Below, one piece after another: positions 37,630 to 50,330 of a stretch of 64,000 nt of DNA. A model generated the notes under the pieces. That model had not been told where the DNA came from. It was given only the letters and a program-made list of their open reading frames with translations, and made no database searches. The translations under genes were made by a program, and so were the position numbers. Within the stretch, counting starts at the first letter, position 1, and the number at the start of each line of letters is the position of its first letter. Source of the DNA: Hydractinia symbiolongicarpus (taxonomy: Eukaryota; Cnidaria; Hydrozoa; Anthoathecata; Hydractiniidae); contig NC_079887.1 of the NCBI RefSeq assembly GCF_029227915.1, positions 17,111,650-17,175,649 on the forward strand, given 5' to 3'.

Positions 37630-38042
37630 GTGACTGGTTTATATATACAAGCATATACAAACCAGCCATAGTTAATTCCAAATTCATTGCTGGTTATAGA
37701 TATTTTATGTTACTGAAAGCAGACGGAACAAAAACTGGGGCCGGTTTGGCTAGTGATATTTTGAATTATACTCCATTGAAGCATTTATACATTTTTTATA
37801 ACGGAATTCTGCTTTTGCTCTTGCTTTCCTCCACCAGTTTGGCTGTAAGAATTGAAGAACAGAATGATGCAGTTTTGTTATTATTAATAACAAGATGCAG
37901 GCGCTGCATAAACTATCTCGCTATTAAAATGCACAACTATGAAACATCCACAATGCGACCCAATTCTACAATTTCTGCTAACAAAAATACAGCCCATCAT
38001 CCATGGTTAAAAGTCGCGCAATTGAAACGTTTATGGTTTTAA

Positions 38043-38811
38043 CCCTATTCGGTCCGGGGTTATTCGAACATACTATGACCGGGGGGGGGGGGGGGGGGGG
38101 GGGGAGGGGGGGGCTGATTCCGCCCCCCCTCAATAACTTTTCATAGGATTGTTCAAATTGAATCAAACTTGACACACTTATAGTACGTCATAAAAGGAAC
38201 AAAATGGGGGCAATAAATTTTTGCTTGCGTCAGCACATTTTCTGTGACGTCATCGGAAGCTTGAAAATTGTTAAAAATGCCACTATCTGCTTAAAATATA
38301 ATTACTTTTGTTCTAGAGCGAATTTTTACATTCTGTTTGAAGTTTCTGAAAGCTAAATAAAATTTTTTTAACATATCTTCCGAATTTTACATGGATCGAA
38401 TAAAAAATTGCCAAAAATTGCCCGAAAATCCGTTTTTTTTCGATTTTCGGGTAAAATCCGACAAAATCGGGAAATCGGATTAGTCACGTATCAAAATTAT
38501 TGAAAATGATTCTTCTTGATAAAACAAAGTTGTGTTGCAAGTTTCAAGTTCTAAGGATAATCCTAACAGGAGTTATTATATTTTTCCCATTATAAGGATT
38601 TCATAGAGATTTAAGGGGTAGTTTCGAGTGATGGCCAATATCAAAGCCTCTGAAAGGTATGGGACCTAAATATTTAGCATGCAGGTGTCTAATAGATAAA
38701 TTTTGAAACTCAATAAGTATCATAGCCATATAAGAAAGCAATCAGGAGTTATTAAAAAAAACCCGTCAGGGGGGGCGGAATCCCCCCCCCCCCCCCCCGG
38801 ACCGAATAGGG
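38043..38811 (-). mobile_element. piggyBac-like MITE, copy 2 (reverse orientation)
   Basis: Same CCCTATTCGGTCCGGGG ends and TTAA flanks (38,039-38,042 and 38,812-38,815) as copy 1, with the interior reverse-complemented. G and C homopolymer runs near the ends are longer. At its left end an extra 'TTATTCGAACATACTATGACC' lies between the terminus and the G run, matching the right sub-terminal sequence of copy 1. No transposase. Confidence 0.8.
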
Positions 38812-38815
38812 TTAA

Positions 38816-39130
38816 ACGGCATTTAGGTGACAAAGAATCAAAATTTTGATGTCACCATCATGTTAGCATACTTTTTTTGTTATCTGTGCCAAATTTTGTC
38901 GAAAATAAAGTAGTTTTAATTTCGGACCAATTTTGGCCTAAAATGACATTTAGGTGACAAAAATCAAAATTTTAATGTCACCATCATGTTCAGCATACGT
39001 TTTTTGTTAACTTTGCCAAATTTTGTCTAAAATAAAGTAGTTTTAATTTTTGGACCAATTTTGGCCTAAAATGACATTTAGGTGACAAAAATCAAAATTA
39101 TGATGTCACTATTATGTTCAGCATACCTTT
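38816..39130 (+). repeat. Tandem repeat, about 125-bp unit, 2.5 copies
   Basis: CATTTAGGTGACAAA recurs at about 38,820, 38,946 and 39,071, each followed by 'ATGTCACCATCATGTT', 'GCCAAATTTTGTC' and 'GACCAATTTTGGCC'. It starts just past the TTAA of the MITE. Confidence 0.9.
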
Positions 39131-39164
39131 TTGCAATTGACCATTTGGGACATTTAGTTAGTTA

Positions 39165-39340
39165 CGAGTTGGAAACCTCGCAGGCGAGATAGTAAAAAGA
39201 AAAAAAAAGAGTAAAAATAGTTACCAAGATGAGATTCGAACACACGACTACTCCCGTGTCGGTGCTCAGAGAGCCAAAAATTTCCATTTTGGGACGGACG
39301 TATTTGAATACTCCTCACAGGCGAGATAGTAATTAAGTGT
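39165..39340 (-). mobile_element. SINE-like repeat with tRNA-like box B, copy A
   Basis: On the minus strand: 'CCGTCCCAAAATGGAAATTT..GGCTCTCTGAGCACCG', then GTGTGTTCGAATCTCATC (box B-like GTTCGAATC). The same order of blocks occurs on the plus strand at 63,350-63,470. 'GGCGAGATAGTAA' occurs on both sides of it here (39,182 and 39,319) and may be part of the repeat or a duplicated flank. Confidence 0.6.
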
Positions 39341-40067
39341 GTGGTCTATACTATAGAAAGTTTTAAAATCCTTTGACAAGTTCAATTCAGAAAATAATTT
39401 TTCCAAAAGATAAAATTCTTGATTATCTTTATAATTGTCATTTTCCATTATTTTGTTTTTTATTTCGGTTAAAAATAAGGAGAAAAAATATTGGTATAGA
39501 AAGTTTCTCAATGCATTCAGTGCATAACGAGCCTTGTAAACACTCCACAATGCAATTTTCAGAAAAGGGTATTATGCGTAGGGTCATGTGTGACATGGTA
39601 TACCTATACTGGGCGCCCATTGACAACGACAGGGTGTTACCTGTGTTTCTATATTTAACCAAAGTTGTGATAAAGTTTTTATGCAAGGACGGGTTCCACC
39701 TACATGGATGTGTGACATTGTTTACCTGTACTAAGTACTCACCCGGAGTAAAATTCATTTTCTGAAAAATATAAAAGGTGGGCTGACTTGGCCAAGACAT
39801 AAGCACCATGTTATAAACTGTCCTTGTTGTAGCTAAAGTTGCAGGAAAGTTGTTTTTAGAAAATATATTACACCCGAAACACCTTAATGTTGTGTACACT
39901 TCACTCATTTACGACATATACTGCATACCTGTATTAAAGTGCTCTCCACCTGAATGTGAGGCACAGTTTACCCCAGTATTTCTGAAAAGGTTATTTATCT
40001 AGGCTGTGTGCTGTAAATTCCAAGTGTTTATAATATTCACCTGTTGAGATTTTTTATATATATTCAT
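39341..40067. other. Noncoding stretch
   Basis: The overlapping ORFs at 39,373-39,908 on both strands show no domain and no clear splice sites. Not called as genes. Confidence 0.3.
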
Positions 40068-40136
40068 GCCTTGTTGGTCTAATAGCAATGACACTCATGT
40101 TAATGAGAGATCCAGGTTCAAATCCTGGACAGGGCT
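40068..40136 (+). tRNA. tRNA-like sequence (pseudo-tRNA or SINE head)
   Basis: GCCTTGT at 40,068 pairs over all seven positions (one G-U) with ACAGGGC at 40,129-40,135. The T arm CCAGG-TTCAAAT-CCTGG is perfect and contains a box B (GGTTCAAATCC). The D arm has only three pairs, and the anticodon arm has a five-pair stem with a four-base loop, so no anticodon can be assigned. Two stems are too good for chance, but the short anticodon loop makes it a pseudogene or the start of a tRNA-derived SINE. Confidence 0.45.
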
Positions 40137-40685
40137 GGGAAAAACATAATTTTCTATCACCTGCAACAACCAGGTAATCGTTAGAATATGATATAGCTAT
40201 ATTGATGATAATAGGTAATCTTCGACTCGTAGCATACATTGCGCGGTTAGTTTTTAATATTTTTCAATGCATATTGATTTCGCAATTATAACACCCGGTC
40301 TTTGCCAAAATAGTCTTTATACTATGAATTGTTTTTCATTTTTGTAGGATAGAAAACAGGAAACATAAATTTTCAAATACAGTTAGTTTTTAATATTTCT
40401 TACTGCTTTATCAGCATTTACTGAAAACAAGTCTTTTATAAGAGCATTTTGGACTACCAAGTTGCCTAACACACTTTACAAATACCAAAAGGACTTTCAG
40501 TGGTAACAGAAGGCTAAAGTTATCGTATCAATACGTGTTTACTTTTAGTTTGCTGACGTTGATAAAATAACGTTAGAAGTTAGACGCTTACGTATATGTT
40601 TACTTTAGGAGTTTATCAATTTAGGCCCTTTACACTATTTTACTTTGCGAATTTACGATCTTACTTTATTTAAAAGAACGTCGTT
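40137..40685. other. Noncoding stretch
   Basis: No gene seen. TTTACTTTAG-like phrases recur around 40,530-40,650. Confidence 0.3.
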
Positions 40686-41260
40686 ATCAGAGGAAATGTT
40701 CTAAAATAAATGGAATACTAAAGAACTGTGAAAAAACATATGTTAGAGCTGATGATCATGTTTCTCCAGTAAATTCAGAATATAGTATTGACGAAGATTG
40801 GTATTCTGCAAAAATTCACAAGATCACTGAATGTAAAGAAAATGAGATCAAATATAGGAACAGTAAGCAATTTTATCTTGCGAGTAGTACAGCGTTCTTT
40901 ATTACCAGTTACAAATGTTGCAAATAAACTTAAGAGCAGATAAGTGTAATGAATTTTTCAACGTCAGCCTACCTAAAAGTATTTATATTGTAGAAAAAAA
41001 ACAAGAAGAGAGACTTTTTATGGCCAACCAAACATCTTGACAAAACAAAACGTAAGTCTTAATACAAATGTGTACTATTTCCTTTTAGCGATTAAAATAG
41101 CGAAAAACATAATTAATTTAATAAACGTTGGGCTCGATGTATTTAGTATGCAATGCTGCAACATTACTTACATAGTTATCTTATTTAAATCATAGCTAAT
41201 TCTGCGACAATTAAAACTGGATTTTCTAGAACCTTTTTAAAGAAAGACGACATGATAGGT
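40686..41260 (+). CDS. Candidate coding exons of an unknown gene
   Basis: Three open pieces have plausible splice borders. The first is 40,675-40,860, with about 60 codons including DDHVSPVNSEYSIDEDWYSAKIHKITECKENEIKYRN and a donor-like ACA|GTAAGC. The second is about 40,994-41,050 (KKNKKRDFLWPTKHLDKTK), between TTGTAG and C|GTAAGT. The third is about 41,195-41,259 (NSATIKTGFSRTFLKKDDMI), between ATCATAG and G|GTAAGA. Exons two and three join in phase 1. The first does not join the second in the same frame, so it may be wrong or belong elsewhere. No domain recognised. Downstream exons could not be followed. Confidence 0.3.
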
Positions 41261-42970
41261 AAGATTAGTATATGTAATCGCACGTTTACGAGTGCTTTTA
41301 ATTTTATAATTAGTTTGATTCATTGTAAAGATATCCTTTTTTGACTTATAATAAAACGCGAGAAAAAAAATATTTAAATTATCGGCGCTCCTTAAAGAGT
41401 GCTGTTAAGATTCTAGAGTGCGATTAGAAATAATTGCACTCCGCAGAGTGAAATTACGATATAATTTGCACTGTAAAAGAAGCGCCAAACAAGAAAAAAT
41501 AGGTCATTGTGTGATTATCTCCGTTATACAAATACTACTAAAAACATACTATTCATTCTCCGAAAACAGGGGCGATTGTTAACAATACGATTTGATATTT
41601 ACTTCTAAGATTGTAGTATTGCAGATCAATAGTAAATTACAAATTCTGGGTATGTGCTCGGGATATAATGGGTTATTTCTTCAGTGAATGCTAGATCATT
41701 TATCAGTCGTGTTTTTCTTTTTCGGGGTTTCCCTCTTTGAGAATGACTTTTACCTTACGAATATCCTCTATAGTTTTTTTACAAAATTAATTTCTGATGA
41801 TATTTTCTGCTGCCCTACTCCACCACAATGAGTATCGAGTCTGACAATGTTATTACTCTACATATTCACAGTGTACTAAGTTCAAATAATTATCATGCGA
41901 ACACAGATGCAGGGGAAGACTTTTGACGTGTTGTACAGTAACTAAGTAATGCTTAGATGATCGTGTGTTTTTTCTTGCCTTTTTGTTAACTCTCCCCAGT
42001 ATGCATAGAAACAGAGAACAGAAATGGTAAACACTTTATTACAGATGGCATAGTGGCATTACTGCAAAACCGTTGTTTTACTTGCAGTATGTATTATAGA
42101 ACTTTCTAATTGGTTGCAGGTTACTCTTCCAATGTTCCAATTAAATCTGATGTCCTAGTCAATACTTCACGTAGCCATTTATAAGCTTTTACTATAAGCT
42201 TATAAGCTTATTATAAGTTTTTACTACACCAACATATAACTTATACCCAACCTTGTGGATGTGTGAAACAAAAGCAGAATACTTATACATTTCCTATACT
42301 AATTTTGACTCAATACACTGTTGTTCTTTTTGTTTTAATCTTTGGCATCCCCAAAAGGGCGGTAACGGTTGTGAGTAATATTTGCGTTAAGATTATTTTA
42401 CTTAAACATACTTTTCAAAGAAAAATAATTAGCGAAAATGATTTTAGCGAAAATGAATTTTAGAAACATTAAAAAGATTTGTTGCAAAACTATTTTCTTC
42501 TTTTTAAATGTTATTTTGCCGCTGGTAACAGCTGTTTTTCGCTTATCTCCAAGATTGTCTGATTGCAGAAAAAATACTAGGATACACTTGAATTAATAAG
42601 CTTTATTCTTCTAAAAAAAATTGAATGCATTTTAATAACATGATAAATAGACAAGTATGTTAGAGGTGTAGAAAATGCATTTGATGGTGATGGTGTAGAA
42701 AGTGACGCAAAAGATGAAGAAGACAAAAATCTGAAGCTTGTAATTACGCTTGGCACAAACTGAACTAAAGTTTTTGTTTGAAAAAGAAAAATTATTAGAG
42801 ACAATGGGCCCCATGAGTTTTAAAAAATTAGAAAAGCAGGCACAATTAAAAATTATTTGCATTCGCTGTGCCACAAATTTGTCCTCTGTGATGTGCTAAT
42901 TTTCTCTAAATCATTTGTCCTAGATTGTGTGAGCATGCTCGTTGTTGTAGAAAATTACAAATTGCAGAAA
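41261..42970. other. Noncoding stretch
   Basis: No recognisable coding region. Near 42,185-42,225 a 'TATAAGCTTATAAGCTTATTATAAG' run repeats. The minus-strand ORFs near 42,600-42,870 are Phe/Ser-rich and are not called. Confidence 0.3.
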
Positions 42971-44267
42971 ACTGGCCAAATATTATAAGTGTTTGAACAA
43001 TGCCTCACGAACTGGAGCATTGGCAAATATGACATGTAAAGAGTTTTTGCCTGGAAGATTTGAGAACGCTTCTTATATGATAAGAGTTATGAATCATAAA
43101 ACCATTTCGTCGTCAGGTCCTGGCATGATGTACGTCACACCCGAGTTTCAGAAAGAAACGTCGATTTTCTTTACTTTTTTTGAAACCAACTGGACGGTAT
43201 AAAAGTCAAAAAAGTAGTCAAGAGCCTCCTTTGGTCAGTTGAAGTGGCAATAAAATGTCGTCATCAATGGTTACAGGTCAATTGAATTCTTTTTTTAACA
43301 AAAACGTTGTTAAAACTCTTATTAGACCGAGACCGAGCGCAGCGGTGGTAAGAAACACATGTGTTACAAAAACTCACATGTTAAGGCCAGATATGGAACA
43401 GGACTTGGCTAATCTCATGTGCCACTCAAAAAACAAAGGCACAGAAAACATACTTCCTACAGGAAAAAGCAAAATGATTCCTCTACCAGTACCGTTCACT
43501 TTCAAGAGAGCCACGCCAAGATGAAAAAGCAGGAGATGCCTTGACAGAAGCTGTTCTTCTTCATTTCGCAAACGAAATTGCTGAAAGCAAAGTAACATCA
43601 ACTATCGTACGAGAGAAAAAAGATTTGCATCAAAGTTTTAAAAAATTAAGCGATTTGCAATTAAAAGATAAAGTACGATACGTAATAAAGTTAAACAAAG
43701 AAAAAGAAGATTCAGCCTCAGCAACAGTTACCTTAAATTCCCTAATTGTCATAAATAAATTACAATTTTGACTCAAAAAATGTTTTTAGCCAGTTACAAA
43801 TATAAAAAATTGATAGGATACCTAGGAACTTATTCAAGCATCGGACTCTATCACGAAAATAACACTGTTCGGTTGATACGTTTTTATATCATTACAAAAG
43901 CTTTTTCCGTTGATTTAAATGTTTATTATAATATAAGTGTCGTTTTTTTATTTAGAATCAGCTTTAACTCAAAACAAGAATGATGATGGCGACAGTTTAT
44001 CCATTATCTCTTATCGTCGTCTTGTTCGCTTTCAAACGTGTTTGGCACAAGGAAAGAACGGGTCAAATTCTCCCGAGTTGAAGATGAGTTAAGTTGGCCG
44101 AAATTTGGAAAGAGCATCACGAGTGCAGAGAGTGTTAAGGAAAGGGAAATTATAGATATTTTCAATACAGGCGAGTGCGCGAAGTTATTGACAGCGAAGT
44201 ATGGAATAACGACTATTGTCATAGAGATTCAGACAGAAAAAAATCAAAAGGAGAATGCTTTTTAACA
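42970..44267 (+). pseudogene. Tyrosine-recombinase-like gene, C-terminal half, frame-broken
   Basis: Pieces in three frames line up in the order of a tyrosine recombinase catalytic domain. At 42,978-43,180, NASRTGALANMTCKEF (Arg I box) is followed by YMIRVMNHKT..SGPGMMYVTPEF (the Lys-bearing beta hairpin). At 43,205-43,290 comes DGIKVKKVVKSLLW. At 43,330-43,420 comes VVRNTCVTKTHMLRPDMEQDLANLMCHS, the second His/Arg region. Next, in another frame, is TYFLQEKAK, where the catalytic Tyr would lie. At 43,541-43,740 is a helical tail (EAVLLHFANEIAESKV..). After TTTATTTAG, 43,958-44,267 is open with SRVEDELSWPKFGKSI. This family occurs in cnidarian and fish genomes, perhaps from Crypton-like elements. 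At least three frame changes make it a pseudogene, though introns may explain one. Confidence 0.5.
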
Positions 44268-44394
44268 AGCTGAATATGAAATAATAATGAAAGAAAGTAT
44301 ACCAAAATTTGCTAGGACAGCCACTAAGTAACCTTTCTAGGTAGCAAATTTGCTCAGCAATTGTTTTACTGTCAGTCTTTTCTGTCTTTTTTCT

Positions 44395-44622
44395 GGAATT
44401 ATGATTTGAAAAGTTAAAAAATATTACGACTAACAATGGCCCCAAAATTGAGCCTTGTAGAACACCATTGAACACTGGCATTTGAGATGATAAGCTGTTC
44501 TTTATTGGCACAGACTGATGTCTCTGAAAGAGATAATCACTGAGCCATGACAGTTCATTGTCTCTGACACCGTAAATTTGAAGTTTTTGCAGTAAAACAT
44601 CATGACTTAGTGTTGAACGCTT
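44395..44622 (-). pseudogene. Non-LTR retrotransposon reverse transcriptase fragment
   Basis: Minus-strand frame: STLSHDVLLQKLQIYGVRDNELSWLSDYLFQRHQSV.. followed by FNGVLQGSILGPLLVVIFFN. HDVLLQKL..YGV...WLSDYL and GVLQGSILGPLL are the hallmark RT blocks before the F/YxDD motif in LINE elements (jockey/CR1 side). Neither the FADD box downstream nor the start is present; this is a short scrap with a frame slip at its upstream end (AFNT in the neighbouring frame). Confidence 0.8.
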
Positions 44623-44934
44623 TTATGTAATGTTTTAATGTAATGTTGATTATTAAAGTTCACGATAACCCAATGGGAAAATAAATTTGGTTTGTAACTG
44701 TTAAAGTTAAAGACGTATAGTAGAATATGCGTGTGTAAGCCCATTATATTCCATTAACTGAATGTGTTTTTTCTTCCAGAAATACATTTCTGTGTACATT
44801 ACTTGTATAAAAATAACAACTATCCACCTTCTAGCGAATTGACCCCAATTCATTTTTAGAGCAAGTATGGGTTATTTCAACAAAAGTCGTTGGATAGAGT
44901 TAGGCGATCAGTAGTTCCAACAAAATATTGTACC

Positions 44935-45330
44935 CTATCTCCCCGCATATAAGCCAACCCTGTTTATAAGCCCATAGGCTTACCCGAGTTTAGGCTAACT
45001 GGCCCTTTATCCGGGAGACTTTTTCAATTTAGGAATAAAAAGAAATGAGAATGCATTCAGGCAAATAATTTTTTCCCTTTTAGAAATATCTTTTATTACA
45101 TGCTCAGTCTTTTTAAAGTCTCTTTTCCTTTAATAACACATTTACACGGAACCTCCAGCCATTTCCTCTTTTGTTTTGACTTTTTTCGCAAACAATAGTT
45201 TTCATCCTCCTTAATTAATACAAAAAAGCAATACCGGGCAACTTCCTTTGGAACATAATTAGCAATAGTCGCATTCTTTAAAATTTTAAAGGCATATTTA
45301 TAGGGGCTATGGGCGTTTATGCAGGGAAAT
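44935..45330. repeat. Possible MITE-like repeat with 'TATAAGCC' ends
   Basis: The left part (CCCTATCTCCCCGCATATAAGCC..TTTATAAGCCCATAG) and the right part, read in reverse complement (TTTCCCTGCATAAACGCCCATAGCCCCTATAAAT), share the same order of short blocks. Exact ends and target site are not clear. Confidence 0.35.
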
Positions 45331-46439
45331 AGAAGAAAAAATTGGTAGACGTTTGCCACTCACTACAACACCTACAAAGAAAATTATTTTTAAATTTTGG
45401 GGAGGAGATGACCAGTGCATTTACAAAGCTGTTCCTCAATGCATGGCAGGAATATATTCTGACGTCAACCGATTATGGCATTGCATGTACATTTGTCATG
45501 GTCTTTGTCATCATTAGGAAGTATTTTAAGAACTAACTTTAGATATAAAGGAAGCTTTAGTACGGAAAAAGATTAGAGTCAAAAGTGACCCAAAAGTTTA
45601 ATTATTAATGTTACGTACAAAAAAAACTCTAATTACTTATACGCCACGTAAAAGCTTCCTGGCACATCAGCCAAACCTTAAAACAGACTGACTTTATTCC
45701 TGAATAACACCGTTTGATGAAATTGCTAAATATCCTAAAAACGGTTTTTTTTAAGGAAATTAGATGTTAGTTTCCGTGAATCCAAATATTTATCACCAAT
45801 TTCTTTGGTCATCAAGTTGGAGACAATTGAACGTGAAAAAGGTTTATAGAAAGAATAATCATGCTGAGAAATAAGAGCGAACCTGCGAAAAAGGTTGGGT
45901 AAAAGGCTTCGCGGCTGACACATTTGCAGTTTTAGGGATATTGTTTCTATTTCGCTAAAATGTCGCGAATTGTTCTGGTTGTAACAATCACGGGAGATTA
46001 CGTGGAATATTTGCTTTCATTAGTTTCTTGTTTATAACTTTTATTTATTTAAGAAGTAAAACAATCAAATTTGTAGAAACGAAAAATTTAGGATAAATAT
46101 AAGAAAGTTAAAATCTTCTGGTTTAAGGAATGCAGAAATAACGTACCTCAACAAAAATGCTGACGTCAGCAATTTTTCTGTCAAATAGCTTGTGTCATCA
46201 TAATAAGCACCTGTACCAACTTTTTTACTTATAGTATGGGAGTGGTAAGACCAACCATACCTAACTACGGAATAAGTCTCAAAACGGCCTACCCATAAAA
46301 CGTAGGCTGAAAATATGTCACCTGTTTGTTAAGGACTGACAGCGAATTACCTTACTCCATTCATTGCAGTGCTGCACATTAATAAACAATTGGAATCATA
46401 TTAAAACAAGAATAACCGATCGCTGTTTAAGGTAACGAC
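45331..46439. other. Noncoding stretch
   Basis: No gene recognised. Short ORFs at 45,342 and 45,735 show no domain. Confidence 0.3.
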
Positions 46440-47265
46440 TTATCCAGGGAATTGCTCCCGAAAACCAAATTTTAAAATTTGGGCACTTTGCGCATGCGTC
46501 AAAATGGACACATTGTTATAGATTCCAACAATTTTTTTCCTAAAACAGATAGTAGGAATTGTTCTTTCACTAAAAACAATTGAACTGCATCGTTTACCTA
46601 CATTTTTTAAGATTAATTACACAAGAATGCCTTAAATTTTTGCTCCTGAAATTCAAATCAAATTTTTTGAAGGCAAAAACTTGAGAAAATGCTTATAATT
46701 TTTTTTCAAAAAATATTTATTATTCCATTCCAGGCTTTAAACATACCCCAGACCCACTTTGTAAAGAAACAAAAGGATTTAATCGGGCTTTGTAGTGTTT
46801 AAAGATGATATGGGAGTTATACTGAAAAAATCAAACGCTATCGAAGTCGCATTTTACATCAGCGTACGTAACACATACCCGATATTACACTATGAACTTG
46901 ACTCAACCAAATTTATCAAAATTTTTGCATTTTTCCTAGATAGATATGATAAAATGAAGGTGGAATGGAGTGGGATTCTGTCATTTGGGAGGGAATAAAG
47001 CAAGCTATTATGGGACCAAAGGACAACTTATGGGGGTCAATGTAGAAGACATGCGTGCTCCCGAAATTCAAACGCTTTGCGCACTTTTGGTCAATTTTTT
47101 TTGTAAATGTAAATTATAGAAATTTTTTACTTAAATTCCATAAAAGAGGCATGGAACTTTCTTTTTGGCACTTAACAGCCACGTATTTTGTACTACAGAA
47201 GATGCTAGAGCGATTTAAAGACTTATTACAAAATTTGCATTTCGGGAGCAATCCAGCAATTTGGT
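46440..47265. repeat. Dispersed TGCTCCCGAAATTCAAA repeat units before the (TAGA)n array
   Basis: The motif TTGCTCCCGAAAACCAAATT / GCTCCTGAAATTCAAAT / GTGCTCCCGAAATTCAAA occurs near 46,450, 46,642 and 47,056. In inverted form (TTTGCATTTCGGGAGCAAT) it occurs at about 47,235, just before the array. It matches 35,572-35,830 next to the (CAGA)n array. Confidence 0.65.
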
Positions 47266-47271
47266 GAATCT

Positions 47272-47901
<630 letters not shown>

Positions 47902-48236
47902 GTGTATATTATGCATGGCCAGCCTCAAAAATATTGAGGGATACACCCTGTCTATTATTTCCAGGAGGGGCCATGGCTTAGATAGAGAGACCTGAAGTAT
48001 TTAATGCTCATTTTGAGCTACGCAGACCCAATTAGGCCCGCGCTCTACTAGACAACTCCCGGCAACATCCAACGGCCCACACAGTGTGCCATCTCCCCAA
48101 TTTCCCTCACATGACTTGGGCTAACCGTGGGCTATGGTAACATTCACTGGCCCATGTTGAATCGCCGTTAAGAGAAATCGAACCCCGGTCTCCCGCACAG
48201 AGTACGAGAGCTATAACCACTAATCTACGGAGCTAG
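47902..48236 (-). mobile_element. tRNA-derived SINE-like repeat, copy B
   Basis: On the minus strand the head reads CCGTAGATTAGTGGTTATAGCTC (box A-like), then TGTGCGGGAGACCGGGGTTCGATTTC (box B-like GGTTCGATTTC). A 240-bp body ends at the (TCTA)n strand of the microsatellite. Copy A is at 36,928-37,250. Since a SINE's 3' tail is often a simple repeat, the 625-bp array may have grown from this tail. Confidence 0.75.
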
Positions 48237-50330
48237 CTAAACACTCGAAAAAAATATAAATCAGTAATTTCATAAGCCCAATAGGTATAAAATAAGTGCC
48301 ATGTTTTATTTTTTTCACCAAAAGTTCATAATTTTCCCATTTGACAAGTTAATTTGAGAAATAATAAAGGTAAACAAACTTTATGTCCATGCACTGGAAA
48401 ATTAAAATTTTCTCTAAACTAACCTCGTTTTTATGTCAGTACTAGTCGACAAAGCCCGTGAAAAAATCCACTAAAGCAGAATAAAAAATGAAAAAGAAGC
48501 GTCATTTGAATCTTGATGACGCCAGCAACCCATGCACACACAAAAAAATTAGAACTTTGGTTCCACGTTGCCTCTATATTGTGTAGAGCTTAAAGTGCTG
48601 ATCAAGAAAATGTATATGATCATGAACTTTTGAGATATCAGAGTTTAAAAATTTTGCTGACGTCAGCAATGGCCCGTCAAAACCCAAATTTTGCTTCATC
48701 GTACAGATCTTGAAACGCTGATCAAGAAAATGTATAGGATCATGACGTCATCAACCCGTTCATTCCGAAACGAATTTGGGGACCAAAGCTTGGGAAACTT
48801 ACCCAAATTGGTCCCAGGTGGTCCCTAGTTACCCACGCGGTGCAAAATCATTGACGTCACCACCTCGTTTCCAAGTTATTTGGCCTCAAAGTTTAAGGTG
48901 CACTGTAATGGCTTTATTTATTTAATATAGGATATTGACGTTAAAGTAGTGTTATTGACGTCGTGCCGTAACGTCAGAAAATTTAACATATTAGACATGC
49001 ATTTTTCGGCTACAAAATAAGCATATCAACTTTGCCTGTTACAGACACCCAGACACACGCTCCGTATTATCATAAGAGACTAGTCGATAAGGCCCGTGGA
49101 GAAATCCACTTAGGCGAAAGGTCAACAAAAAAAAGTTGTTTAAGATTTTTTGCCGACGTCAGCAGTGCAGTGCAGATATAAATAATTCGCAAAATTGGTT
49201 TATTATTTGTCCGTAATGTGTAGAAGTTGAAACGCTAATCAAAATAACGTACAGGATTATATGTTCTCGACAAACGCCTAAGGAGAATCAGGGATTAAAA
49301 GTTTTGCTGACATAAGCAATGACCCGTCAAAACCCAAAAATTTTTTTTTAGAAATTTCTATATCTATTGCCTTCATCGTATAGATCTTGAAACGCTGATC
49401 AAGAAAATATATAGGATCATGTACTTCTGACAAACGGTTGCAGAGATATTAGGGCTTGAAGGTTTTTTGACAACGTCATCAACACGTCCATTCCGAAACG
49501 GACTCGGGGACCCAGGTTTGCAAAACTTACCCAAATTGGTCCCAGGTGGTCCCTAGTTACCCACGCGGTGAAAAAACATTGACGTCACCACCTCGTTTCC
49601 AAGTTATTTAGCCTCTAAGTTTTAAGTGCACTGTAATGGCTTCATCAATTTAATATATAGGATATTGTCTTTAAAATAGTGTGATTGACGTCGCGCCGTA
49701 ACGTCACAAAATTTAACATATTAGACACAAGTTTTTCGGCGACATCAAAGCAAAATGACGATATCAACTTTGCCTGTTACGGACAGACACACACAGTCTC
49801 CGTATTATTATAGAGACTAGTCGATAAGGCCTGTGAAAGAATCCACTCAGACAGAAGATTATAGGTTGTTTTGCAGGTTATGCTAACGTCAGCAGTGCAT
49901 ATAAATTTTTTTGGCAAAATGTAGTTTATCTGCTGCCTGTTATGCGCACAGATTGAAACGCTGATAAAAAAATATAGGATGGATCATATGTGTTCAGAAA
50001 CGCATAAGGAGATATAAGTGTTTTAAAGTTTTAAAATTTTGTTGACGTCAGTAAAGTCCTCTAAAGTACAAAAAACATTTTTTGTTAAAAATTTGCAATG
50101 TTAAATCCACTTGGGGAGAAGTACATTGGAAAAGAGAATTGTAACTTGTATTTGATGACGTGTGCCAGGACCCGTCAATACACAATATTTTTTTCCTCAA
50201 TTTTATTGACACATTGCTTCCAATGTGTAGAGCTTGAAACGCTGATCAAAATAATGTATAGAATCATGTACAACACCAACAGTAATAATAAAGTCACAAA
50301 CAACACATCTTAAATATTTACATTGTATAA
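48237..50330 (+). repeat. Tandem repeat family, 0.64-0.73-kb units ('ACTAGTCGATAAGGCCCGTG')
   Basis: The landmark GACTAGTCGATAAGGCCCGTG lies at about 48,442, 49,078 and 49,814. Each is followed by 'TTGAAACGCTGATCAAGAAAATGTATAGGATCATG' (two halves), by 'CCCAAATTGGTCCCAGGTGG' in the first two units, and by 'ATCAACTTTGCCTGTTACRGAC..CCGTATTAT', which closes the unit. No ORF. A further copy at 52,135-52,450 is cut by the Polinton. Confidence 0.85.

Noticed and set aside
39373-39908. 130- and 156-residue ORFs on opposite strands
   Set aside because: Overlap each other, have no recognisable domain or splice context, and have ordinary AT-rich composition.
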